Shown one piece after another: positions 51,501-63,500 of a stretch of 64,000 nucleotides of DNA. The notes below the pieces were generated by a model. That model had not been told where the DNA came from. It saw only the letters and a program-made list of their open reading frames with translations, and did no database searches. How positions within the stretch are numbered: the stretch's first letter is position 1; each line of letters begins with the position of its first letter. The position numbers were made by a program, and so were the translations under genes. Source of the stretch: Gymnorhina tibicen. Its lineage: Eukaryota > Chordata > Aves > Passeriformes > Artamidae. The stretch spans positions 1 to 64,000 of the forward strand of contig VXAZ01002125.1 in NCBI GenBank assembly GCA_013399875.1, written 5' to 3'.

Positions 51501-54500
51501 GTCAGTTGGGGAAGTTTCTTAAAATGATACATTTCTTGCAGATAACTAGACACGGTTATACAGAGCTAGCATAAGTGTCTTTGTCATCTATTTTTAGCTA
51601 AATGATACTGATGGTGTTCACACAGTGCCCAGGATTCATCTTGTAAGTCAACTCTGGCTGAGGCCTGCTATTCAGGCCTCAGCACATCAGATGTCCCAGA
51701 AAACATTGAAATTCATACCACAACAGAGGAATTCTGTGGAAATGCTATGGAAAATTAAGTTCAAATGTACAAGGTCATGAAAAAAGTTATATCAAAATGA
51801 TGCAAGCTGCCCTTGCACTTCTCAAGAAAAGCCCTTCTAAAATTCCCGTAGTAGTTGCGGAGAAAATCATTGATCACCAGAGCATCATGTTCAATACAGC
51901 ATTGAATTTGAGGAATCAGCATCCAGAAGAGATGAGATGGGAAGTTCACTGCTTACTTTGCTTGATCTTTTCAGAAAGTGTCTTACACCCTCTGGTATCA
52001 AAGAAGTGCTGAAAAGTAGGGTGGGATAAAGGCTGCAACAGTAATCATTGAAGACAGTATTTTACCATTAATGTTTTAAAGCTGATGATAACAGATCATT
52101 TGAAACATTTTAGTGGATCTCCAAAGACATCACTGAATTCATTAGTAGCAGCAGATACAAGAAAGTGTAGTAATTGCTGCTTCTTTTCTTGAAGTCAGCG
52201 GAGTAATTTACAGTCACTGGAATAATTGCATGGAAAACAAAAAGCTATCTACTGCAAAATAAAACGCTGCTGAGGGTTGCTGTCTGGCTCTTGCCATATG
52301 GCATTACCTAGTTGCCTTCTGCTTCACATAGTATTTGGCTGTTGGCCTTCTCTGTCTCTGCTGTAGTTCTCCTGTGATTCTTAAATATACCTATTTTGTG
52401 TGTTGGTGTGTGGTTTTTTTAGTTATAAGTGTCTGAAATAAATTTTAACTGCTGTGGGTGTACTCCCACATGCTGGTATACACGATACCAACCATAGATG
52501 TCGTGTCTTATGGTATGATGTGATGCCATGTAGACTTGTTGGAGAGTTCACAGCTTGTCTGGATAATGTTGGAGGACTGTGCATGGAGGAGACCTGGGTA
52601 TTCTTGTCCATAGTGCCTGTTGGGAGTACTGGAAGCTCTTGACATGTACTCCCCCACAACTCTGCCAGAGCTTTGTCTTGAAAAGATCTTGTTGGAAGGG
52701 CCAGGACTGTTCTTCAAGCCTGCTAACAATTAAGCCCTGTGAACAATTAGCTGCTCATTGTCTGAGCTTTCTGTTGGCCCAGCTGAGCAACTGTAGGTAA
52801 CAAAGGCAAACTTTTTTTTTTTTTGTGAAAGGCATGTCAAGATCATCAAAGATAGATCTTTACAAGGTTTTGTACAATGGATTGGAACAGTTGCCCAATT
52901 GGGCATATTTTAGGACATCATAACATAGTAATTTCCTATGTACTGAATTTACTAAGCAAAGTATAAATAGTTCTAAAGCTGTTGATGAAATGAATACTTG
53001 TTATGAAATGTTATTTTTATGTTACTGTTCCCAAAACGATGATTTGGGGTGACTGTCAAAATGGGGATTTCTTCTCCTTTTAATTGGATGTTTTTAATAT
53101 TAAATTCTTGATCTGTCTACACAGGCTTTTAGAAACAGGCTTACATTTGTTCCACTGTGCATGTGCTGACAGAACAAGGGGGAATGGCTTTAAGATGACA
53201 GAGAGTAGTTTAAGATTAGATAGTAGGAAAAAAATTCTTGACTCTGAGGGTGGTGAGGCCCTGGCACAGGTTGCCCAGAGAAGCTGTGGCTGCCCCATCC
53301 CTGAAGTGTTCAAGGCCAGGTTGCACAGGGCTTGGAGCAACCTGGTCTAGTGGAAGGTGTCCCTGCCCATGGCAGGGGGTGGAATGGGATGGGCTTTAAG
53401 GTCCCTTCTAATGCAAATCATTCTGGGATTCTATGATTCTTTTGAGCCTGTTGGCTGTGAACCACGTCCTGTCCATATGGTCTGTAATTCTTTTCATGCA
53501 GGACTCTGCAAACAGCATTGTATGCTCTTCATACCAAAGCTTGCCCTCAGGTAGCCAGGCTACCTGAGCACACAAGGATGGTCTGCACAGTATTCACTAC
53601 ATGGAACTGCTCAACTATAAAAGAGAATTTATGGGAAAAGTGTAAAACTTCTCAAATACTAATGTCAGTAAGACATTGCTAGTGTTTCCTGTATTCATTT
53701 TTATTTGGTGTAGACCTGCTTTTGCAGAGAGTCATCTGAACTATGGTTTCAGAACCTTCGTTGAAATAGTAAATGGAAAGAGAAAACAACAGTGTTGAAT
53801 GCTTGTTAATGGTAACCAAAGAGACATCCTGGAATGGGCTGGGAAATGGAATACATTTCAAAATGTTCTTAGTTCCTCCAAGTGCTGTGACCACTTAGAC
53901 TGTACTTTTTGGTGTCTGGAGTCAATGAACACTGAATCTGTGTAACATTTGCATCTTGTAAGACTTCTGCATTACTCTCTTTCACCAGTTTGTGACTTTT
54001 GGCTTTTGTTTAAAAATGCTGTATTTGTAGATGTTAGCTGATACTTTAGATCTGGTAGAGAAAATATGTTAGTTTCTTTTGAATATTAAAGAAAGATGTA
54101 GAAACAGCTAATTGGAAGTCAGGGTGTTGCTTTGGAGGTAATGTAGGAAAGTACCTGAGTTTTGTTTGGCTTGACACAACAAAATTGCCATCTGGTGCAC
54201 AAAGTACAGATGCAGCTGCTCAGTGGAGGTTAGAAACAAACAAAATCTACAGTTTCTGTCTAATATTTGCCAAATCTCTGAAATTCCTTAGTGCCTCAAA
54301 CTCATTTTAAATGTGACAGCAAAAACTGTGCTTCGTCATCTTTACATGAAAGTATTCAGTGTTGTTTTTCTTCTGGTCCTCAGGTGGCAATGAATGTATA
54401 TGAACTGTCATCAGCTGCTGGATTGCCTTGTGAGATTGATCCTGCCTTGGTCGTAGCACTGTCTTCCCAAAAATCAGGTAAGACGTTCCAATTCCAAAAA

Positions 54501-57500
54501 TATAAATGTTAAAAAAAGAAAATAAGTGTTTAAAGTGCTGGGAGGAAACTTGTATATCTTGACTCCTTTGTATTCCTTCAATAAACTTCATAAATGGCAT
54601 AAGGGGATGAATTACTTGTGCCTGCTGTTTATTGGTGTTAGCTTGAGAATCTTTTCAAATATGCATGAATGGATGTGATGACCTAGAAAAGGATAACAGG
54701 TAGATGTTGAAGGAATTTAATGGTGAACACTGCTGTAATTTAAGAACAATGACAATAAGAGTGTCTTGTGAAGAACTTGATCAGTTCTGTTGCACCGATG
54801 TGTAACAAATCTGTCACCAAAGTAAGCATTAGGAACTGAATGCAGCTCATGAATTTTACAATATTTTGTTACCAGTGTGTCCTACAAGTGTTAACATGAA
54901 GTTTACAAGGGAAAACATAGTAAAATGAATATGTTAGAGAATTAGCATGTATCACGCTTCCTCTTCATTGCTTTAAGGCACTGCTGTCTAAGCTTTTCAG
55001 TTTTGTTTACTCTGGCATGTTCAAAGACATGAATTAAGGCTCCTAGGTGATTTTTGATGGTCTTCAGCTTTTTTTCCTATCTTCCTTACTGAGCATTTCA
55101 TTACTTTTTTCCCCCCTGTGTGTTGTGGATAGTTAATGTTAGAACAAGACCATGAATATTTTAAATGCTACCTAAGTTGTTTTTTCTTGCTTCAATAGTA
55201 GTTACTTTGAGAGGGGAAAATACAGAGGGGCATTACAATATTTGAATTTAAGTCCCAAGCACAATTTCTTTGTGCACTTAAAAAAAAAGCAACCCAAAGT
55301 GTATTTGTTCTGTTTACATTATATGTATAATATACGGAAGTATATCTTTGTAAGGTATCTGATATCTAAATGGCATTTTACATAGATTATTTTCCTTATG
55401 GTACAGCTATGAAATGTTTAAGCTAAGTCAACAAGACAGAGAATTTCTGTATATTCTCATAAAGGTTTATGATCTTGTATTTTGATTGTTACCTTTGGAG
55501 TTTGAAATATTTTGCTTTTATTTGGTTTTCATAGAGATAAATTCTGTATGTCACCAATTGTTGACTTTTTAAAAAACTAATTTTAGGCTAACGTGTGATG
55601 ATGCTGCTGTTTTTGTAAGCACAAGGTTTTAGTGTGAATTGACACGAGTGCACCATCACCTTCTGCTCACTTGCCAAAGGGAGAGTGCAAGAGGAGCTCT
55701 TCTTACCTTAGAGCAATAACTGGATTTACACTAGCATGAAAAGTTTACTATTCTGCTCATCATATTGAAGACTTAGTAACTAAATCGTTAGAAGTAATAG
55801 TATGGCAGCAGCTTCTTTTTGTTCTCGTAGATAACAGACTGGACATTTTGCAGCCCTACTCTGTGTCTTTTGGCAAGACTGACATTAATATTCCTCTTTT
55901 CACAATACAAACATTGACTTTGTTGGATTTTGCTTTAAATTTCAATTTGGTCAAACATTTTACATTCTGATCTACCTGCAGCTGAAAGGAAATATTTCAA
56001 GATTACTTCTTTAATTAAAGAACTTTATTATTTTTGGTTTTAGAAAACATTAGTCCAGAAGAAGAATATAAAATTGCTTGCCTTCTAATGGTCTTCGTGG
56101 CTGTCTCCTTGCCAACTTTGGCTAGTAATGTGATGTCTCAGTATAGCCCCGCCATTGAAGGTAATGTAGAGTCAGCTCAATATTTGCTGGGAATGCTGTC
56201 TTCACAATAGTTCTGGTAGTGTCTTGAATATATTTGCCTTTAATATTTAATTATATTTTATAGTGAACAAATTCAAAAATCAGCCTTAATTCAGGCAAGT
56301 TCTTCTGAAAGTACTTTTAAAAGCATTTACTTAACTCTTATCTGAGATAACTTTCTATGAAAAATTATTTTGGTACTTGAAATTTTCAGAACAGTTCAGA
56401 CACTGCAGGGGGCAATCTTGTCCTAACGTGGAATTGTTGGGGCACATATTCTGCATTAATTAGTGTGACACGTATTATCTAATATAATATATTCTAATAA
56501 GTATTAATGGTTTAGTAATCTTTACATTGGCCTTGGGCCAGTCATGCAAGGTGTCTTTTCTATATTTAATATGCTGTTTGTATTGCCAAGCATAAAGTTT
56601 TGAAAACAGAATCTGGAAGGTATAAGTGGTGAACAGAATTCTTTCCTACACGATAGTTCAACTTCCTTATTTAAAAAAAATAATCTATGCCTCAATAAAA
56701 TTCTTTGCATGTAATCCACAGAAGTTTCCTTTCTCTTTTTAAGTTGAAAAAAGACAGACAGTACTGTTCCAGTACATACAAAAGTCACCTTTCGGCTGTT
56801 TAAGCTATTTCCTTTGTAATGTGTAACATGACTCACATAAAAGACCATGTTTATACTGCTTCCATTCAGTGGGATGCATGTTTTCTCTAAGTAGTTTTTA
56901 AAGTTCCATTATTTGTAATTTGCTCAAAATTGTAACACACCAAGCAAGTGTAAACTGGCTTCTGAAAATTTAAAGTACCAGGAAAATACCAAAAATTTTG
57001 AAAGCTTTCTGTATTACTTAATGTAGCATGCAAATCACATTTTTTAGAGACCCAGTATTGTTGTTTTACATGGGATTAATCAGTCTTCAGTTTGGAATGA
57101 CTGGGGATCTGTTGACTCTAGTTTCATTTTAAAACAGATAGTGTAAACTTCTCCAGTTGTGGAAAATGTTAGATAAATCTGATGTATGAGTAGAACTTGA
57201 ATATTTATTTGAAAAGTTAAGAATTTTCAAGGTAAAAGCTTTTTCTGATGAATGAGGAGAACAGTCTGTAACTTGCAGAGTTGTTTCCTGTTATTTGTGC
57301 TCTTGTAGTATTTCTATTGCTCTTTGCAAGCTTTTTCCAAGTCATGATGCTTGAATAAAAGTCTCAGAATGTAGGCAAGAGCAGGGAATATCTAATGTGA
57401 TTGGTGAGGGGCAGAGGTAGAAACTTCCTTGTTTGAAGACAAGGTTGATTGTCCAAATGAACTTGTTTATGTGTATGTAAGATCACAGCTCTTAAAAATT

Positions 57501-60500
57501 ACCTAGTTATAGTTTTGTAAAAGAAATCCTCTGGAAGCACTTCCTGCTACCATTTTCTCCTTCAAAGGATCTTACCAACTGTATAGTCTCAAAACCTGTA
57601 TGGCTTGCCAGGGGAGCAGTACTAAAAGTTTTACTGGTGATTGTATTTTCACATTTAACCCTCTGCAAATTAATTGCTAAAAATATGTCAGGCTAGCTAG
57701 AGGTTCTCCAGCAGGTTAGAGCTCAGGTAAGTTTGTCTTCCTCAAACTTCCTCTCTACCCAAGACCCTCTTAGTCATCATGTTTTTAGCAGGCTGAAACA
57801 ACAGATAATTCTTTATATCATGTAGCTTAAATGTTCCAGTTTATGTGGTTTCATTTACATTGACTCTTAAGATGAAGTCAGGCAAAGCCTTGTTTCAAAG
57901 TGAGTTCTTAAAGTACAGTTAATAGATGACATGAAACTGTGACTGGAGAGAAGTTACATCTTGCACTCAAATAAGCCCATATTAGGAGTTGCTACTGGTT
58001 CTGTGAGACATGGCCTATGTATTACATAATTCTTTACTGAGTGGGCTCTTTTATTGAGAGGAAAGTCTAGCAAAAGCTGTCCATAAAGTATGTTCGCTCT
58101 ACAAAAATAACTGAACAAACAGAATAGACCTTGTCATTCCTGCCTTCCTTGCATAATACTACTTTTTCTTGTGTTCTACCCTTATTGTAGAACATCTGGC
58201 TTGAAACAGCTAATATAAATGGTATTTCCAGAATGTGAACTTAATAAATTCTGCTTTATGAAGCAAATTCATAAATTCCCTGGACAAATCCTGAATTAAT
58301 CCATCAACAAGTCACAGATTTGAAGGAGTTTCAGCTTTCTAATCTGGCAAGACGTCTCCCAAATACAGACAGTGCTTGGACAGCTGTAGCAACGTCTGCA
58401 TTCCCTCTGCCTACTTCAAGATCAAGTCTGTTTCTTCCACTAGTTCCAGATAATGGCTCAAAGTCTAACAGACCTTTACTTTTGTTTCCAGTACAGAATC
58501 TGAACTGCTAATCAAATACCAGGCTAGAGGTCTAGTTTGTAGGGGGTAGAATAGAACACTAGTCTGCAAGAGCCATAGTTCTTTTCTAAATACTTGAAAC
58601 CTGTTGGAAGACAGCAGTTCCTTTGCTGAATTCCCTTGCTGATGCTTTTTCTACAGCTGGAGACATAAAAATGAAGTCACATGAATAAAATGAGCCTCTT
58701 CAGAGACAAATACAAATTTGAATCAGAATTAAGCAGAGCAGATTTTATTGACTGATGTTCATGTAAAAATAACAGACAAAATTGGAGTATCAAATCTGGG
58801 GGCCCTGCTGATGGAGATCCACAGGGATCTTCACTGGGACCTAGTAGTCAGCATATTCACAGACGATCTGGATGGTGGGGCTGAAGAGTGAGGTGAGAAA
58901 ATTTATATATCATGTGAAGTTGTTGAGGGTATTAGAGGAGTGAAGAGCTGCAGAGAGGTATGATGCTGAGTAAACTGGCAATAAAATGACAGCTAAAATT
59001 AATTTTAAGTAACAGTAGGGATGTACATGGAGAAAAAATGTATTTTTCTCACGTGGAGTGGTGGGGCCCAGCTGACTTTACTATTCAAGCATGAACTTGG
59101 AGTTACGATAAATGACTGAATGAAAAGATCAGCTCAGTGCTCAACAATGGTCAAAAAATACGTCAAGAATCAGCATGTTTGCATACTTGAGTACTTGTTA
59201 AGTCCTTCAGAGACCTCTTCATATGCTCACACTTGCCCAAGATACTTGCCCAAATGTATATTAATTTTGTTTTAAAGTGGTATATTCAATTTAGTTTGCC
59301 TGGAAGAAATATCAGGATTACTGAGGAGCAGTTCTTCTGCTTTCTGTGAAAACTGGTGTCATTTAACCACCTTCTAGGGCTCTGAAGCCTGGGTGAATTT
59401 TAGGCAAGATGTTATGTATGAAAATCAGAAATAGAACACCTTTGTTCTTGAGTGCCTGTAGATCTCTTTGAAGAATACTGTCTGGGCATAAGATGTTCAT
59501 TTAGACAGGGGGGAAGAAATGGTCAATTAGCTTATGAAAATCCTGTCTTTTTGGCCTTGTCAAGTGTTAACACTCTTTAAGTTTTGTAGAAGAGAAATAA
59601 ACTTCCAATATATCCCTTATTTCTAAAAGCCCCAGGTATCTTTCTGAGGTTCTTGTGATCATTAGGATTTGGAAGGGACATCTGTGCTTCTGGTGGCTTT
59701 CCTGATAGCAAGTTCAGTGTGGAAGAGTACCTTGCCCCCATTGTGTAAGATGCTAAAAGTTCTTTCATTGTCACAAGTGTCTTTAGTCTTTGGTGATATT
59801 TTCCAAAGAATACTGTCTTTTCCAACATGGTTCTGAGGTGATTTGAGTATGTTTTTGTTTAGGGCATTGCAACAACATTCATTGCTTGGCAAAAGCTATC
59901 AATCAGATTGCTGCAGCTTTATTTACCATCCACAAGGGAAGCATTGAAGACCGTCTTAAAGAATTTTTGGCTGTATGTATAACTTTATCCTACTTGTTAA
60001 AATGTACTGTTGATTTGGGATGCAATGCAATTCATTTCATAGAAATCTGCTTTTGATGCACAAGAGAAAAGAGCATATTTTCTATATGCTTCTATATACA
60101 AGTCTATACATAGATTAAATTTTGCAGTAGTTCTTTATAGACACCTGTGTGTGAGGCTGGAAAGTTAGAGGAGCAAATCAGTGCAAGTGTCATAATTTTT
60201 TTCAGTACAGTCTCTAGTATTTTAGCACATACCATTTCTCACATTGTGTGGCCCATGACTGGAAAAAAAAAAAGTGCAATGCATATAAAATGAAAATTCT
60301 GTCTAGCTGACTTTCCCATGATGTGGTGGATACTTTAGTTAGTTGCCTTCTTTGAAAAAGTAAAATAAACTTCAGAGTGGCTTTTGTGTTGTACCTTTTG
60401 ACATGCCTGCCTTTCTTAAACATGAACAGCAAGGTAGGAGCATGTTACAGGGCTAGTGGGGAAGATGAAATTTTTTATGCCTCAGAGGAGACTGATGATG

Positions 60501-63500
60501 AAAGCTACTTGAAATCTTTAGTGATGCTTAGAAAAAAAATCAGAAGTCTTTAGGTCATGGTGACATGTTTTAAGTACATTTTGGTGTGCTGCTTGAGTAG
60601 AAATAAAATTTTTTAAATGGCTCTTAATTAGCCAGTACTTGAAGGAAACTAAAGGCTAAAACAGCAGCATCACTTTAATTTTTAAAAAATACTATTGATT
60701 TTGAGTGAGTTTTGATTTTTCTGTTTGGCATTAAAATGTGTGGAGAAAAAGCCCCTCCCTCTTTATTTTAGGTTATTTTCTGTAACTAGAAGTTCACATA
60801 AACAATTTTTCTTTTTTTTTTTTTTTCTTTTTTCTGTAAAAGAATCTTTCACTTGTGGAAATTCATTGCATTTTGTAAAACAGAAAAAACCCCTATGGCC
60901 ATTGACCTTGTCTAATGCAACTGCTGGCTGTAAAACATGAAAGAGAAATGGTTGTCTCAAGTTGCATACATTTGACAAGTGAAGGAAACCAGTATAGTTT
61001 CATGTGATAAAAACACTTTTGGTATGAGGTTTGCATTCTTTCAGCGTTTACAGACCGCTTTCAGACCACTGCTTTTACTGCACAGACTATGACTTGATGG
61101 TTCAGATATTTTGTTGATCTTTCTATTCTAACACTTCCTGTTAGTCCGAAATAAAAACATTTCTCTTGAGAAGAAAATTACTGCTGAAGATGATCTGCTT
61201 TCCTGTCCAAGTTAATTAATTATGAAAAGAACTTAGGAGGTTCTTTAATGCTGATGAGTATGTACTATGTATCTTTTGAAGTATATGTATTAACTTCATA
61301 TTAGAAATTGATTCATGACAGCTTTTTCAAGAGGAGTGTTGAGTTAGATTTTTAAATTAAATAGTATTTTAATTTAAAATCCTTTTCTGGTAAACATGTG
61401 GTTTAGGCATGTTGCCATTGCTTGGTGTGAGGGCCTAAATCATGATAGTACATCTGAAAGTTGGAAGAGTTTTTTTTCAAATTTCTGTAAGGCATGAAAA
61501 CATGGTGTATCAAGGCATCTACAAATTAAGTATTTTACTGTAATCTGTGATCCTGAGCTTGTAAATACCTAAGTACATCTTAGAAGGTTCTAGGATATGT
61601 TCTAAAACTAGGATAATAGGGTTGTTTATGGTGATGCCTTTTTCAACCAGAAATGCAACAACACACACTCTTGAGATAATATTAGTATGGGAGGTAATAT
61701 AACAATGGACCTTTATTGGAGCCCCAGGGGCAGTTATGGAAGAATGTCCACAAAAGCCCACTCACACGGGGTGAATACAGTTTTTATAAGTTTAGCAAAT
61801 TAGCATAATTGACAAAAAGCACCGGTTAGGAGGACAAGTAGTGATGCAATTCCCCCCCCAGGTCAAGCCCCTTCTCCAGAGCCCCCCCTTGGTACTAGCT
61901 GTACTTTGTTTATAAAAATGTATCTCGAAGAGTTGTTCTCAGCTTTGGTAGCCAGGAAGAACCACGATAGCATAGGGCCCCGGGGCTTGGAGCTCTGGAA
62001 TATGTTTTGGCTTTCTGCCTAGGGAAAAGGCATGGAAAAGTACTGGGAAAATTAGCCACTAATATAATAGGCTGCAGAGCTCCACATATATGTGTAAAGA
62101 ATACAGAGAATACATAAAAGAAAAACAGACAAAAATCAGGCATAATTTCCCCCCTTTTTAGAGACTAACAAGACTCTACCTTGTCTAGTCTCTACTCCAT
62201 ATTTAATCACACCACCGATTTACACAACCGGCTATCATACAGATGCCAACTATAACTACAGCTACTATGAATATTTCTTATCCAGGCCCAGTTTGGTAAC
62301 CATGAAGTGAATGTATACTGAAGGTATATTGATGAAATATTATTAATTTGCAGTTAGGATGACATTTCTTCAATTAAAAACATAGCTTAGGAAGTAAAAC
62401 TTCTTCTGTTACAAAATGGGTAAAATTTCAAACGATAAAAATTTCAATCACTTTAAATTTTACAAAAATGCAGTAAGTTGAAATGTATATTGGGAAGGAC
62501 AGAGAAGTGAGATCTTGATCCCCTGGGAGTTCTGTCATTGATTTCAGGAGACTTTATAATTGTAAACCAATGATTACAACAAAAAGTTCTCTGCAACAAA
62601 TTAATTCACTTTTTATATTAAAATAGCATATGTCATTTATTAAACACTACTAGGAATAAGCCAATATGGCACATTAGGACTAAAGCCCAGTGATGGTTCA
62701 TGTGCTCAGGATTACTTGCTTTCCTTTATCATTATTAGTACAATACAGAATCCATTGGCTTTGTGTAACAAAATAACAGAAGCTCATCAATGCTTTATTT
62801 ATTGCTTTGAAATACTCATTTTATGTAGCTTGCATCGTCTAGTCTACTGAAGATTGGCCAGGAGACAGACAAAACTACTACAAGAAACCGAGAATCTGTT
62901 TACCTACTACTAGACATGGTGAGCATTTGTGTGTTTTATTTGTGCTACTAACTTAAGGAATAGGCTCCACACTGCATCACTCAGCCAAGGGGTTTCGGGT
63001 CTCACCTTGAGTGTTGTAGCTTACAAACCAGTGGAAATAATTTTTTATGTTGTTCTTCCTGGCATTCTAATGTCAGTATTTTTTTTCATTCTCCCAACAT
63101 GCTCACATTTTTGCCATCATCCTTTATTGCTTAGAACATTGTATCATGTTGTTCAGATAATTTTCATTGTTCACTTAGTACATACGATATTGAAATGAAA
63201 TGTCACATTTAAGAAGCAGTGTTCAGAGTGTGTAGGAGAAAATCCTCTCTGCTCAGAGGATTTCCTCTCAGTATTCAGTATCTTTTGAAAGACGACTGTT
63301 TATATAGAAAAGCGAAATACTTGCTTTGAGAAGCAATGAGTTTCAATGTAGGGGAGAAACACTACTATAAACTTGGTGCAATTTATTGTTGCTGTGAAAT
63401 ATGTGAGTGGTGGTGTGATGCAGGCCGGAAGGATCTATGTGAAATAGATTATCAGTAGCAGGCAGTAGAAGATGCTCTGCAAAAAACCTTGTGTTTCTGG

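Larger units (their letters stand above)
49921..54383 (+). other. NCKAP1: NCKAP1 intron 26 (4.5 kb)
   Basis: Repeat-rich: putative LTR 50966-51725, an unidentified open frame at 51797-52012, unclassified possibly LTR-derived sequence at about 52430-52800, and a CR1 3' end at 53163-53440. Confidence 0.75.
59973..62828 (+). other. NCKAP1: NCKAP1 intron 29 (2.9 kb)
   Basis: Contains T-rich low-complexity sequence near 60809-60840 and the truncated provirus at 61635-62290. Confidence 0.8.
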
